Source: Gymnogyps californianus (lineage: Eukaryota; Chordata; Aves; Accipitriformes; Cathartidae). From it: a stretch of DNA of 64,000 bases. A program made the position numbers and the translations under genes. The stretch is from positions 8,795,294 through 8,859,293 of the forward strand of contig NC_059482.1 of assembly GCF_018139145.2 (NCBI RefSeq), given 5' to 3'. Under the pieces are notes generated by a model. It was not told the DNA's origin. It did not search any database and saw only the letters and a program-made list of their open reading frames with translations. This document shows, in pieces, positions 14,258-27,231 of this stretch (its first letter is position 1; each line of letters opens with the position of its first letter).

Positions 14258-15188
14258 TACAATAAAGCTATACGAACAACGGAATCTCTTACAACGTGTC
14301 AGGTAAATGTTTTCATATTAATTGAACAGAATCTTTAATTTCTATAGCACAACTTTGCAAAAGTGCTTATTATGGTGAAAGAGATAACTTCAGTTCAATT
14401 TTTATTAAATTTTCTGGAGAAGAATTTCATGTGTTTCATGGTCTTATTTAATGTTAGAAAGGAATGTTGACTGATATCCACCAAATGTTAAGAGATGTAC
14501 CATACCCACACCTCTGTTGTTATCTTCCGCTGAGGCATGTGAATTTAAACAAAAAAAAGACATAAAATAGAACATTACAAGAAGAAAACATCTCTTTTTT
14601 ATCATGAAACCGACATATACAGTATTTGTTATTTCTGCATTGTCTTCATCAGTCTGAGCTTGTCACATATATTTTAATACATGATTTATGGTTATAAATT
14701 CATTTTCCATTCTCATTTATAATATGGTGTCACATTTTATCACAAGCACATTTAATCATCTCCTGTCTGCATATTAATGGTTACAAATATGATACCTGTG
14801 TAGACCTAGCAACCAGTGGCTGTAACTGTCTCAGATTGCAACGGTTGAATGCTTTGAAAAGTACTGATAAATAGAGAAGTTCAGACACTTTTGTATGTGT
14901 CTGTCCCATTTTAATAGCCAAGATAAAATTCCACTGCTTCTCTAAGAACTTGATTCTTTCTCCCTCTTGAAAAATCTTTTGCATGTACTTATCTGTCCTC
15001 AGAACAATGTCAGTGCATAAAATTAAACATGCATAAACATTTTAAGAATTGGTACATAAAAGGCAAAGATAAAAAGCCTATTGATTTTAAAGGAGAAGTA
15101 GGATCAGATAGAAGAAAGAGCAACATATATCCAAATATAGGATAATTCAAAAAAACAAATAAAGTCAGCGGTTTGTTTAAAATTTGTT

Positions 15189-15262
15189 GGCCAAATTCTG
15201 CTATCCAGTAAACGTGAGCACATGCTTAATTTTAGGACAACATTTGCAAGGCACAATTGAAA
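15189..15262. repeat. Possible ancient palindromic repeat relic
   Basis: It begins 'ggccaaattctgct', a common start of an old amniote palindromic repeat, and carries 'gcacatgcttaatttta', which resembles another member of that group. It is short and diverged. Confidence 0.35.
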
Positions 15263-16734
15263 ATCTCAGGATATTAACATTTAAATGCAGCATGTCAGTA
15301 CAGCCTTTTAATTAATTTTTCTGAGGAAAGCAATCCTCACTATTATTTGGTTCATGTCTTTAACTTAGACCTTTTGCAAATATGTATTCAAGAAATCTTG
15401 ACCTAAACATTTCAGTTCCTGTATTTTAGAAGAAAGTGGGTTAGAGTCACATTGACAATTTTAATAGGGAAAAGAAAAAACAACCAATTGTGCAAGAAAA
15501 CGTTAATTAGAAATGCATGCAAATTCACCTGCCTTGCACTACTGCAGCAAGCATCATTCTCATGCCAATTTTTTGAGTTTACGGTACCTGAATGGTTTAA
15601 ATTACTACATTATGGTCTACTTAGCTACATTTAGGATAAGTTATTTGAAGCTGTCAATGCCAATTGTCTTATCTTCATAGACAGAGAATTTGAGCCTACA
15701 AGAACTAGGCTTGTGAATATTTTTATTTGTACTTTTAACTGAATGTCTGACACCTTTTGTGCATTCTGTCCTGAGCAAAGTAATTTGCCATACTCTATAA
15801 CAGACAAGCGTGTGCAGCTGACAAGCCAAAAGTCTTGTACTGTCAGTCATGTGGTATGTATGGAGCTTCCTGCAAAACAACAGAAACATAAACGTTTCTC
15901 AGTATGGAGAAAGAAGAATATAGTGCATATTTGTCATAAGGCAAAGATAAAAATGAATTAGATATGTGACAGATCAAAACTGCTATGTTATGATTTTTAT
16001 CTTATTCTCCAAAATGGAAGCCTTTCAAAATATCTTATAAATACAAGTGCAGGAAATGCACATTCTGAAAGCATGCAGAAGACAGGTAAATGCCTATTTG
16101 CAATTAATCAAAGTTCACAAAGTGCACAAAGTTCAGCCGTGAGTAGGCAAAATTCAAAGTGAAAGTAGAGAGTACTGCCAAAATTCTGAGTTCAAATTGC
16201 AAGGAATTAAGTGTCCTGTATGTTGAAAAGCATTACAAGATCATCGCAGAGTCAATTCTATAAAATATATCTGATGATCTTTGCATGTACATTGAAGTTC
16301 AAGAACATTTTTCTACATATTAATCATTATAAATGGAATTGTAGATCAAGCTAGAAAGTAAATATACATTCATTGCATTGCTTACAATAGTTTTGTCAAA
16401 GTTTTCAGTTACAAAAATAAAACAGAATTGTCGAATATATCATTCATATGGTGAGAAAACCCATATACTAAGGCAGAAAATCTCTGTAAAGGAAAACAGG
16501 TTCTGAATATGAACAGCTCTATTTTCTTTACCAGGAAAGCAAAAGCAAAATACAGCAAATGTCGTAATAGTATCATCTGAATGCAGAAAGATTAAAATGG
16601 TTTTGGTTTTTCAGAGGGATAAACTCTTGCTACTGTAATCACCCATATAGTCTATCTGTCTTGGAAAAGTCCACCTCCCAAGTAGTTGCTCATAATTCAC
16701 TTGACTGCAGGTCAGTTTTTGAGACCTTCACCAT

Positions 16735-16985
16735 GACAAGTTAATACTTGCTTTGCTTACCCAAACAGATAGAGCTTTATGTCTCTCACTAAAATCTTCC
16801 CTTCTCCTCAAATCATTTCTATAGTTCTTTTCTGTATGATCTCCATTTTTTTAATGTTTTGAAAAAAATGAAGGTCCAAGCTTAACATGTGATATTCTAC
16901 CATAAGTCTCACCAGTGACATAAAACGTGCTAAAAATCAAGCCTTTACTACTTAAAACTCTCCTGCATGCAACTGCAATTAACTG
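16735..16985 (-). mobile_element. Ancient CR1/L3-lineage LINE fragment (3' part)
   Basis: On the plus strand this reads as the antisense of the conserved CR1/L3 segment just upstream of the 3' tail. 'Ctcaaatcatttctatag', 'tgatctccattttttt', a degenerate 'atgaaggtccaagc' and 'ataagtctcaccagtg' occur in the usual order and spacing. The corresponding sense segment is well preserved in the younger CR1 at 32863-33545. Divergence is high, the frame is broken, and the borders are approximate. Confidence 0.55.
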
Positions 16986-17639
16986 ATACCAACAGGGGAC
17001 TGCCATTTTCTATAATGACTAGCCAGTCGGTTTCAGAGACAGGGAAATGAATAGACTCAAAAGTCCTGGTTTCCATCTCAGTTTCTAAATAAGATTAGAG
17101 AACAGGTCTTTTTGTGTTGATATCTCTGGGCCCTATAAATGGTCCAGCTTGACTCAATTGCAACTTGCATAATATGCAATTTTTCAAAGCCAGGCAACTT
17201 TGCCAACAGTGAGCACTTTCACCCCAAAAGGTACTTCATCTGTCAAAGATCATGTTCCAGTTTTAAAACATTAACTGTTGGCACTTTTTAAAGAAAAAAT
17301 CGTCACTCTCTTTGCCACAATAAAAGAAAACATTCCATAACAATTTTCTCTTTGGAAATTACTTCACTATGTTCTCAATTATCTAATATGAAGGGAATTC
17401 AGGACTGTAGGAAATTGTCCTCTGGCAGAATTTTCATGTGAAAATATTGGCTAGTCCTTTGCAGATTTGTGAAGTTATAAGCAACTGAAAACAGAACCTT
17501 TCAAGCAAAAGCTGGCAACTGTAAAAACAAGCACCAATATCAGCTCTATCTTTAAAGATCATGTCAATTTAAATAATGCACAATAATTAAAAGGTGGGGT
17601 TTTTTTTTGTGAAAGCTTTTTACACTATTTGAAAGTGTG

Positions 17640-17890
17640 AGAGGTCATCCATGTCACTCTGCTCTTGAAGAAAAATTGAACCTTTTAATTATGCATGATT
17701 CATAATGTGCTACTCATATCTGTTTGTCTTTATTTGTATTACTTCTTTGGGATTCCTCAATGTCAGCGATGTAAAGATATTTGTATTCAGAATAAAGAGC
17801 ATAAAGACTAATCTCAGTTTTTACCATATCTGAGTTTATTCGTGTTTGCATAATGAAGGAGACTGTGCATGATGAATCATGTATCACAGC
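17640..17890. promoter_or_regulatory. Candidate regulatory stretch with palindromic homeodomain/octamer-like sites
   Basis: A near-perfect 19-bp palindrome (17688-17706, attatgcatgattcataat) lies just inside a TTTTAATTATGCAT run. About 180 bp downstream come 'tttgcataatga' and the inverted repeat catgat-ga-atcatg (17869-17882). Such paired ATTA and TGCAT motifs are typical of homeodomain and POU binding sites in vertebrate enhancers. AT-rich DNA also produces them by chance, so this is a suggestion only. Confidence 0.2.
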
Positions 17891-18180
17891 TATTATCTAC
17901 TCTAAATATAGAGGAAAGATAACTGACAGTTTTAGCAAAGGTTGTTTGATAGTAGTTAACAAGTCCTGGCTTTTAAAGATCATTCTACACTATCATTTAA
18001 GAAACATATATTCCCATTTTGGGCCAACATAAGATAAACACCACCACCCCCCACCCCCCAAAAACTACAGGTAAGTGTTTTCTTCATGATACCTTTTGTA
18101 TACTACATTATTACACTGTAGCATATCCTCAGGAAGAAACTATATCTCATTCTTGAGAAAAGCAGTTTTGTGATACCTAC

Positions 18181-18760
18181 TGTGGTGGTTTAACCCCAGC
18201 TGGCAACTAAGCACCACGCAGCCGCTTGCTCACTCCCCCTACCCAGTGGGATGGGGGAGAGAATCAGAAAAAAACAAACCTCATGGTTTGAGACAAAGAC
18301 TGTTTAATGGGACAGAAAGGAAGGAAAAATAATGATAATAATAATAAAATGACAATAATAATACTAAAAGAATTAGAATATACAAAACAAGTGATGCGCA
18401 ATGCAATTGCTCACCACTCACTGACCAATGCCCAGTCAGTTCCCAAGCAGCGATCTGTCCCTCCCAGCCAGCTCCCCCCAGTTTATATACTGAGCATGAC
18501 GTCATATGGTATGGAATGTCCCTTTGGCCAGTTTGGGTCAGCTGTCCTGGCTGTGCTCCCTCCCAATTTCTTGTGCCCCTCCAGCCTCTTGCTGGCTGGG
18601 CATGAGAAGCTGAAAAATCCTTGACTTAGTATAAACACTACTTAGCAACAACTAAAAACACCAGTGTGTTATCAACATTATTTTCCTACTAAATCCAAAA
18701 CACAGCACTATACCACCTACTAGGAAGAAAACTAACTCTATCCCAGCCGAAACCAGGACA
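18181..18760 (-). mobile_element. Solo LTR, avian endogenous retrovirus (type A), with 5-bp TSD
   Basis: A complete 580-bp LTR with TG...CA ends, flanked by the exact duplication CCTAC at 18176-18180 and 18761-18765. Sense is minus. In that direction it begins TGTCCTGGTTTCGGCTGGGA, has a TATATAAA box (plus-strand complement at 18482-18490), and has an ATTAAA polyadenylation signal (complement at 18303-18308) in front of an AT-rich run. No retroviral genes flank it, so it is a solo LTR produced by LTR-LTR recombination. A 5-bp duplication suits class III (ERVL-like) or some class I families, and I cannot choose between them. Open frames here (18281-18624, both strands) are LTR shadows. Confidence 0.95.
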
Positions 18761-20669
18761 CCTACTTTTCCTTAATCTACTTAGTTACACTAAGTTTCAG
18801 AAGCATCTTATGGAAAACGTTGGTATCTTTTCCTGTAAGAAATGCATTTGCAATAAATGGGATTTTTAAAATGAAAAATGCCTTGATTAAAATACGCATT
18901 TCAAAGTTTGACAATTCTTGACCAGCATCCTTATTTGTTTTCACTTATCTGATCTCTCCAATCTCCTTGAAGCTTACTCCATCCTTCAATTCTTAAGCCT
19001 AACTCTAATTGGCCACCACTCTTACATTGCTATGGATCAAGCGATTGCACTTTAAGTTACTCCAAATTTGATTGGGTATAGAGGATACTTGAATCAGCTG
19101 CAAAAGTTTACAGAATTCCAGCTCCGTGAATAGGCAGCAGCCATGAGCAGGTGTCAGGTTGTGAGAACTTTTGATGACCAGATGATGAATCAAGAGTCCC
19201 TGATCACAGTTCAGTCAGCCAAAAAAGTTATGGAGAACTTCATTGCTTAAGAGAAAACTAGCTCCTCCACTTATTAAAAATCTTCTGTTGCCTCCTCCTT
19301 TCATGGACAGATTTTTTTTTTTTTTCCTTTCTGATGCTTTTATTTGTTGCCTTCCTAACCCTGATTACTACTGCAGTGTGTACACTGTCAGAATAGCCTC
19401 ACTGAAAACACCTCTTTGCTCCATATTTCCAACTGGCTGACCTCTGAGGAATAATCCTTCTGAATTGTTCTATCTGTCCTACTGCAAATGAGGACACATT
19501 TCACTGGAGATGTACAAGCCTGTTTCAGAACAAAAAAACAACTAGTAATCTATAGCATGCACTCTATGAGACTGAAGATGTCCACGGTGGGCTCACCAGG
19601 TTCAGGAGAACAGAAATGGCCCCAGGCTTTTCACACATATGTAAAGAATATTATGAACTGCAGCTACTTCACCCAGACTGCAGGGAACAGATCACTATGA
19701 TCACATTGCCCTTCACCTATACTGTGACATACCTGTGACACAAGAAAGCATATCAGAGCACTTCTGACAAGATAATTAGGAATGCATTTAATAGAAGTTC
19801 TCGACTCAGATCAACTCTTGAATGAAAGGACTGACTTTGCACTGACTTTGGATACATGGATATAACCTCCAATGGGGAAGAGGGGACCTCACACTATTTT
19901 TCCTACAGAAAAGCAGACTGACACATTTCTGTCCCTCAGAACATGGCCATCATGGTCTCAAATGCATATGAGGAATATGTAGCCATGATTTTTGGCACTA
20001 TAGGTATGATGTGCAGAAATATTTCAGCATCAGCACGGGTCACTGTGATTCCTGGAGACTGAGTACGTCTACTCGTTTGGGTAAGAACAAAATCTAGCGT
20101 GATTCCTGTTGAATTGGTTAGTGCTAGTAAGAGTGGAAAAGAAAACAATATAAGTGTCAGTGTAAAGGAGATGGAACCTGGATCTGGTGAATCTACATGT
20201 TTTTAAAAATAACTGAGCGAAAGTGGGGAAGAGTGCAAGAGAATCGCCCATATGACAGCTACATTTGATGACATACGCATGCGTCAGCCTACTAGGTCAA
20301 ATGAGTAAAGCTATACGAGAATGCCGCACCAAGTTTTCTTTTTTGTTGGTGTTGCTTCCTTCCCCAGAAAGCATGGCGCAGACTAATTAAATCACCTGGA
20401 TAACTCTTTTTAGCTGACTATATTCTAGATATTTATCCATGCTATGCCTTTTACGTAAGACAGCCTCACTTACCAATGACTACATAGCATAGTTAGACCA
20501 CTGCTGAGATAAACAGCCAGTCCCAATTTCCCTAGAAACACATTTCCTTCAAGGTTAAAAAACTGATATTAAGGCAGGCATCATAAGTATTCCATTTCAA
20601 CAGTGTTTATTGTTTTTACAATTAGCACAAATTTAATCCCTCACACACCTCTCTGTTAGAAGTAATTGC

Positions 20670-20732
20670 ATCTTCAACCTTACTAATAGTTGAAGATTAT
20701 GAAAATCAACATTACTAAAGGTTGAAGATTAT
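20670..20732. repeat. Inverted plus direct repeat cluster
   Basis: ATCTTCAAC (20670-20678) is the exact reverse complement of GTTGAAGAT (20689-20697), with a 10-bp loop. A 21-bp segment beginning TTACTAA at 20680 is repeated at 20712-20732 with about two mismatches. The first arm can therefore pair with either downstream copy. Confidence 0.8.
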
Positions 20733-21101
20733 TAAAAGAAAACTTAAGATAAAAATGTTATGACCAAGCTAATTTCAAAAATGGATACTGAGATACTGTG
20801 TAGAGAGACAGCAAACTGCAAGGAGATGCTCATGTACTTAGCAGTTCAGGGTGGATATACCATGGTTAATCATCACATTGTACAAATATTCAAACCAGTG
20901 CACCAATCAAGTTCCCTCTATGGTGCTACAAATTTGACCTGTGTAATTCAATTACTTTTTTAATCCTGTAATAAGAGGTTATTAGTATGTGCAAAAAGAG
21001 AGCGTGTTTTCATTTTGGGGATAAATCTAGAAAATGTAAAACACTGCAAAAGGAGGTATGCTGTTATCTCATTCTTAAGGCAGATAGCAAATTTTTGCAG
21101 C

Positions 21102-21190
21102 CTTTTTTTTTTTTTTTTTTTTTTTTTAAGAAACATTCCTATATCAGATTCTGTGGTTTACCAATTTTTTTTTGGGGGGGGGGGAGGGGA
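21102..21190. repeat. Poly-T tract and T9-G11 low-complexity run
   Basis: About 25 consecutive T at 21103-21127 are followed by T9 and then about 11 G at 21165-21184, ending in a purine-rich segment. Open frames over this segment (20987-21281) are homopolymer artefacts. Confidence 0.9.
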
Positions 21191-23499
21191 GAAGAGGAGA
21201 GATGGTTTTGTGTCAGAATCATCTTTTACTGAGAGACTATTTACCCTATTTTCCTTATCTTACATAATAATCAAGAAGTAAAATAATCATACACTGCTAA
21301 ATACTGAAAATTTTCTTTCCAACGTAAAGATGATTTTCTGAACTTGTATAAACTTACTCTGCTGATGGTTCTGCTGTGGGCCGAAGGTGTCACAGGGTCT
21401 TTATCAGACAAGAAATTTGTCTTTGTTAATTGGCAGTTAGGGAGATGTCTGGACATGTCTAACAGCAGTAACTGAATCTTCTTATATGATGGGGTCTTAG
21501 CATTTCTCACATCCAGAAGTATACAACATTACTTCAGCGTCCACTTCCAGATTCTCTATTCAGAAATGCTGCTAGCGCCAATGATAATAGTGTTTCTGAA
21601 CAAGGAAGCACTGATAACAGTACTCACAGGCTTAATCGACCCACTTACTGTTTGCATTTCTGCCATCATTTTTCACATTAAAACAGACCTTCACAGGTAA
21701 GATAGCTGATCATTATATGCTATGTGATCTCCACATATTTTCCACTTTTGAAAACAAAAACCAATAGAACAACAAAAACTCCAATAAAACAAACAAAAAA
21801 TACCACTCATTTAGGACAGATACTGCTTTTTAAACCTCATCCACCATTTCTGTGTCAACTGCATGAATATCACTGACGAGTAATACTGAGGTGTGAGTTT
21901 CTGCTTAAACTACATACCTGGAAGGGACATGGAAATTATTATTTGTGTTATAGCATGTCAATTTGTAAATAAACCAAGATGTTAAATATCAATTAATTCA
22001 GAGTGTTTCACTTTAGTTGGGGATTCACTGACACATCTCGATGCATTTCAGCATGCTTGTTACCTTGAGGGCAAGGAGGAGAGAATGGGAAAGTGATATT
22101 AAACAAACAACTCACACCTGCTTTATGTCTGACTCATCATCCATTTTATGAATGATCAATACTTTGAGATACATACATCTAAGAGATAACACTACTGAAG
22201 TAAATCCTAGAGAGGTATAGTTTTCCAGCACCATTTTGTTATTAGTGAAGATCAAAAAAGTCCTTCCTATAATTAAATTCTATACACATACTCAACATAA
22301 ATGAGTTGAGATAATCACATCTAGATCTGAAGTCTCATGATCAGCCCTGTTTGTTTATAATAATCAGAGATTGGTCTGTGTTTAAAGGGCAATGGAGAAA
22401 GGACAATGGCCTTCTACCCTACTTCAAAAAGAACAGTCCAAGGAGAGCTGAAATACAAACGCAGTGGATATCAGAATATTAAGTATAATACTGTTAGGAA
22501 GGTATGATATAAAGTCATACATTTTTAAAAGCTGTTCTTTAATTATTACTGTAGGTTCAAAGCAATAGGTTTCAAGGACAAAGCAATGACTCTTTAAATT
22601 GTGAAAGCCTCTAAATGGATCAGGGTACATATACTATTTTTTTCTCAAACCTTCTGAATAATCAATTACAGGATATTCAATTTCAAAAGCGGAATGTGGA
22701 CTAAGTGTGTTTAAGTGACAGAAACTTCTAAAAGTTCAGACCAAAACTAAAACATAAAGAATTTAAACAATCTTATTAATTCATATGGGGAAAATAAAAC
22801 TAGGTTTTTTTTTCTTCTGGAAAATGATGACCATTTTACTTTTAGGGTACAAATATTTAAAAAAAAAAAAAGCTCTGAAAGAAAATCTAGCCTATTCTCT
22901 GCCCCATGGTAAGATCAACTTTATTGAAACTATTTCTGAGGCAAGTACGGTTAATTTATTCCTAGAAGTGATGAAATTCCATAACAGTCCAAGACAATTT
23001 CTCCAGTGAAACTTGCCTTGAGTAATTTTTTCCTAATGTCCTACTTAACTTTCTACATCATCACTCTCAATGCATCTTTCCAGTTAGACAGTGGGCCACT
23101 GAAAAATACTTCCTGGATATGATTCTCTAAGATACTTATAATAGTTTCTTCTAGAGCATATTTTTACCTTACTAATGAGAAAATCCTGCTATTAGATGGT
23201 ATTACATGCTTTATAAAAAAAATGAAGATATATACAATATCTTCACACAATATATACAATGCCTCACACACATCAATACTATACCCTATATAACAACAGG
23301 AAATTGCATTGTTTTGACATGATTTTTTTCACGATTCTGTACTATCAATCTTCTCACTACTTTTATGTGTTTATAAACAGTTTAATTGTTTCATTATTTG
23401 TTCCAATCTAATGCATAAGCCCAGCCTCTAATTTTCTCCTCTTTCTTAACATAGGCAATATGCTTGCCATTTTGCACTTGTTTGGACCTTTATCCATCT

Positions 23500-24335
23500 T
23501 CTGTTTCAAAGACAACCACTGATGACTCAAACAGCTTCAATCAATTCTCTCAAGTAATTTGGGTGAATTTCTTCCAAATCAGCTGATGTGTAAGCACCTG
23601 ATTTAGAAAGAAGTCTCTGTTCTGATCTTTCCCTATTCTATCACAACTTCTTTTTCCTTTGCCACTAACGTTAGCTGCTTTAAAATTATCACAGCAGACC
23701 TTTTTAGTTGACTGATGTAGAAAAGATATTAACACTCTGACCTTCTAAAAACATCAGCTATCATTTATTTTCCTTCTCCTCTGAGAAGCAGACCAGCTCT
23801 TTCCTTCATTTTTCTCTTACTACTAATGTACTTACAGAATCCTTCCTTTTATTCTTTATGTGCCGCCAGCTGTATCAGGTCTTTTGATGTTTTGCTTATA
23901 TTTCTGTGCTATTTTTTGATATTTACACTCTTAATACTTTGACTCCTTTTCTATTTTCTATAGACTTTTTTTTTACGCTCAAGTCATTGAGGAACTCATT
24001 ATTTAGCCAACTTGGTGCTTCACTAATCTTCCTATGCCTTTTTTGTTTTAGGATAGCTTTTGCTTTTAGTCTTAATATTTCTTCCTTAAGTAACTGTCAA
24101 CCCCTCCAGAATCCCTTTTCCCCTTAGACACCAGATTCTACCTAGTGATTTTCCGAGCTTACTGAAACTTCAGTTCTACTTTATTTATTCACTATTCTCC
24201 TTTTTCTTTTCCAAAAATCATGTATTGGACAACTCTATTCTCATTCAGGTCCAGTCCACAGAGTCTCCTAATTCCTTTGATCACCTGGTCAATTATATCA
24301 TTAAATAAAATCCAAACAAATGTTGCATCACGCAG
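23500..24335 (-). mobile_element. Ancient CR1/L3-lineage LINE fragment (region upstream of the reverse transcriptase)
   Basis: The pyrimidine-rich plus strand follows, in order, the antisense of a well-known amniote CR1/L3-type LINE. Recognisable segments include 'aatgtacttacagaatcctt' near 23825, 'ctcaagtcattgaggaactc' followed by 'ttatttagccaacttggtgc' near 23980-24020, 'gtcttaatatttcttcctta' near 24070, and 'ccttttccccttagac' near 24115. Near 24250-24300 comes 'gtccagtccacagagtctcc' followed by a 'tgatcacctggtcaatta' segment. All frames are interrupted. The assignment rests on memory of the family and the ends are soft. With the fragment at 1610-2290 it shows that this locus has kept pre-avian repeats. 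Confidence 0.6.
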
Positions 24336-26455
24336 TATTGTGTGATTTTTTTTAATTAGAATTTTACATTTCTGTACAATTTGCAAGATGTGTTTGGCTA
24401 CTCATAGCAGGATAATACGTCTAATCAATAAGAATAGTCCCAGAGTGTCTCATTTATAAGAATTACAATGGTGAATGTGCTTTATCTATGAAAACACCCA
24501 AACCCAAAACTTTTGAAGACTGAGTCTGGGATGAACTTACAAGATCAAAAGCATCAGGTCTTCTAGTTTTATATTTCTCATGGGAAGAGTTGTAAAGGAC
24601 AGAATCTCCCATGAACTGTTACCAGTGAGACACACGTATCTTGACAAAATTGACACGTCTGTATGTAATTATTTGCTATTCCTGTTCATTATATCAGATT
24701 TTCTAAATCATAGGCACTCATTGTATTTGGTTACCAGCACAACATTGTTGATTCAGTCAGGAACAGCACAAGAGAAGAGCAATTGAATCCACTGATTTTA
24801 AGCCATGAACCCTATTGAATAGGTATTTTCCAGCTAGAACAAGCAAACAACATGCAAATCAATTAAAATATGCAAGTACTACAGTCCATGATTATGCTAA
24901 ATAGTTATTTAAGACTATCACTTTAAAAAGCTACTAAAATAATAGCATTCGACTGATCTTTTTGTAATATTAAGTTGTTCTTTAGTAAATTGACAGAACT
25001 CATAACTAATGTATTTTTAATAAAGTATGTAAATATAACACAAAAACTATATAGTACCTTCTTGGTTGAATTGCAATTTTAGTATCATGCATGCCACAAC
25101 GTTGTAATTTTTAATATGAAAGTCTTGGCTGTAGTGCTGCGTTTCCTTCTGTGTTAACAAACACCAACGTTAGAACTCAATTAGTAATGACACTAATATA
25201 ATCTCATTTGCTCTTACTAGCATGCCCCTCTCAGCACACTAAATGACACTGTCACAAAGAAATACTGTACATATTGACGAAGTTCATGGGGTGGAATTTC
25301 TTTGCAGAGAAGAAATTAGGGAGGAGTATTAGTTGTATCTTTTTGTCGCATAAAGAATATGGTAATGATGGTGGAAATAAAGTATGGAATCAAGCAAATT
25401 CCCATGGATTTGATGTGATATATGTATACTATTCACAACATCACCTGATTTTTTTTTTTTCTTCCACTGTATGCAGCTTTAATTTTTCTCCCCTCTTTTT
25501 AGAACATTTAAGCATAGTTAGGATCAGGCCAATAATTAATAAGAAAATAATCCTCAGAAGAAAATCATTGCTGTTTTAATAAACTCTCATTTAGGAAACT
25601 CAATCAGTAAAATTTACATCCCAAATGCTAGGTAATTACAGTACTTCTCTAAGAATAGACTGATAAGTATGTATAGTGTACTAAACAACTAATAATCCAG
25701 TATGAGAATGAGAATGTAATCATTTTTGCATTATCAATACTCAGCTACCTCTCAGAAAAGGAAGAAACCTCCTGTTATCAACATTATACTCCTCTTGGAG
25801 AAGAATCAGAAACGCTGCAGATGACTCACCATAACCCCCCCTCCCACGTTCTTCTTAAGGACAGCTAGTACCATCCCCTTACCAGAGCGATACTGAAACG
25901 CTTAGAAAGTTTGCAATATATCAGTGTTAACGCTAGGATTATTGAGAATTAGCAATCTGAATTCTTTGGACTAAAAATGTTAGTATCATTGCAACTAGAC
26001 TAATAATAACTATTAGACTGCTAATTCTTAAATTAGACTATGAATAAATTCTTGTATCTGTGCATATTTAGCCTACACAAACTGCATGGAGTTATTTGGT
26101 GTGGTACCTAGCCTTTGACTGCTGTTGTACCTTAGATACAACATCCTGGAGTCACCTAGAATTCAGGTTACTCTGCAGAGTTCCAGTAGGTGCACTGGGT
26201 CAGCTGGAGAGGAAGGGGGTTCAAGAAGCCACGCCGGAACTTGAAATTTGAGGTCACAGACTAGTTGTACAGGACCAGGGCTTGCTCTGCGGAACTTGAA
26301 TGAGAATTTTTAGATTTCCTATTGTGCTGCTGTTTGAAAGATAATGCCTACTGTTGCACTCAGAAGGAAGTTCCACTGATAGTGAGGTCAGGAATGCAGA
26401 GAGCACAAGTTTTAGAAATCGGGGATTAAGACTCAAATAGTCCAAAGGGCAGGAG

Positions 26456-26593
26456 TATAAAACTCTGCAGAAGGAGCAAAAGCAGGAGAGGCTCTTTTAC
26501 TGATTCTGAGAGCTGATGCTCCACAAATGTATTAGAGTTATAAAGTTAACGAGGACGTTAACAATTCTTTTCTTTTACTTCAGAATCTGGAAG
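26456..26593 (+). promoter_or_regulatory. Candidate TATA promoter with short first exon
   Basis: A clean TATAAAA box at 26456-26462 lies at the end of a locally GC-richer block (about 26100-26450). About 130 bp downstream is a strong splice-donor match, AAG|GTATGT, with GT at 26594-26595. A transcript starting near 26485 would have a first exon of roughly 110 nt with no obvious coding capacity. The GC-richer block could instead be an undescribed old LTR whose TATA box this is. There is no direct evidence of transcription. Confidence 0.2.
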
Positions 26594-27152
26594 GTATGTA
26601 GCAAAAGAGGGAACAAAAAAAGGGATTACGTTATGTGTAAAACATCTAAGTTTTGCTCCAAGAATTGGATCATCTTCTTGCCTTTAAAAGAGATTTCCTA
26701 CATGATGCTCTCCAAGTCATGGAAATCAAACTTTTCCAAGCTGCACTCAGTCTCTGTTTCTCTAATATAAAAATGACATTAGACTGAACTAGGTGTTGAA
26801 TGACATAAAATGAAACTGGCATAAAATGCAAAGGCTATCAAAATATCAAGTGCTCTGAAAGAGAACAGGCTCTAGATATCTGAAGTGGGGAGACAAAATA
26901 AAGAATTTATGCATGGAAGTTTAATTGCCACATCTCTGAACTTTTAAAGACTTAGTTTTTCAAAGCTGATATTCCATAACAAAAGCTATTTCAGATGTGT
27001 GCACATATATGCATCTTTAAAAATAATGTTTAGAATAGTTATTCTTTATGGTTAAAATTCATCAAAGCAGACAGCAGAAAAAAAAAATGCAGATCAAAAG
27101 AAAGCATGAAACAAGGTACTAATGTTGATTGGTAAAAGGGAAAGAAAGGATA

Positions 27153-27231
27153 GGCCAGATCCTCAGGTATATAAACCACCGCTTAATTTGGCTTCCACCA
27201 AACTAGGCCAATTAACACAGTTGCGAATCTA
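27153..27231. repeat. Ancient palindromic amniote repeat relic
   Basis: It opens with 'ggccagatcctcaggtatat' and closes with 'aggccaattaacacagttgc' plus 'gaatct', which approximates the reverse complement of the opening arm. It is the same type of element as at 12206-12279, about 80 bp and diverged. Confidence 0.5.

Larger units (their letters stand above)
13313..18180. other. Noncoding DNA with several small old repeat relics
   Basis: No gene is seen. Open frames are at most 82 codons and overlap on both strands (15641-15961), as expected for chance. It holds a CR1-type tail fragment, a palindromic repeat relic, an ancient LINE piece and a candidate regulatory stretch, each listed separately. 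Confidence 0.5.

Noticed and set aside
18318..18365. AAT-rich runs as independent microsatellites (also 38556-38610 and 61660-61700)
   Set aside because: The same run occurs at the same place in sister type A LTRs, so it is part of the LTR.
19936..20043. Short in-frame stretch MAIMVSNAYEEY... on the plus strand near 19941
   Set aside because: It runs only about 42 codons to a stop, with no recognisable family and no splice context.
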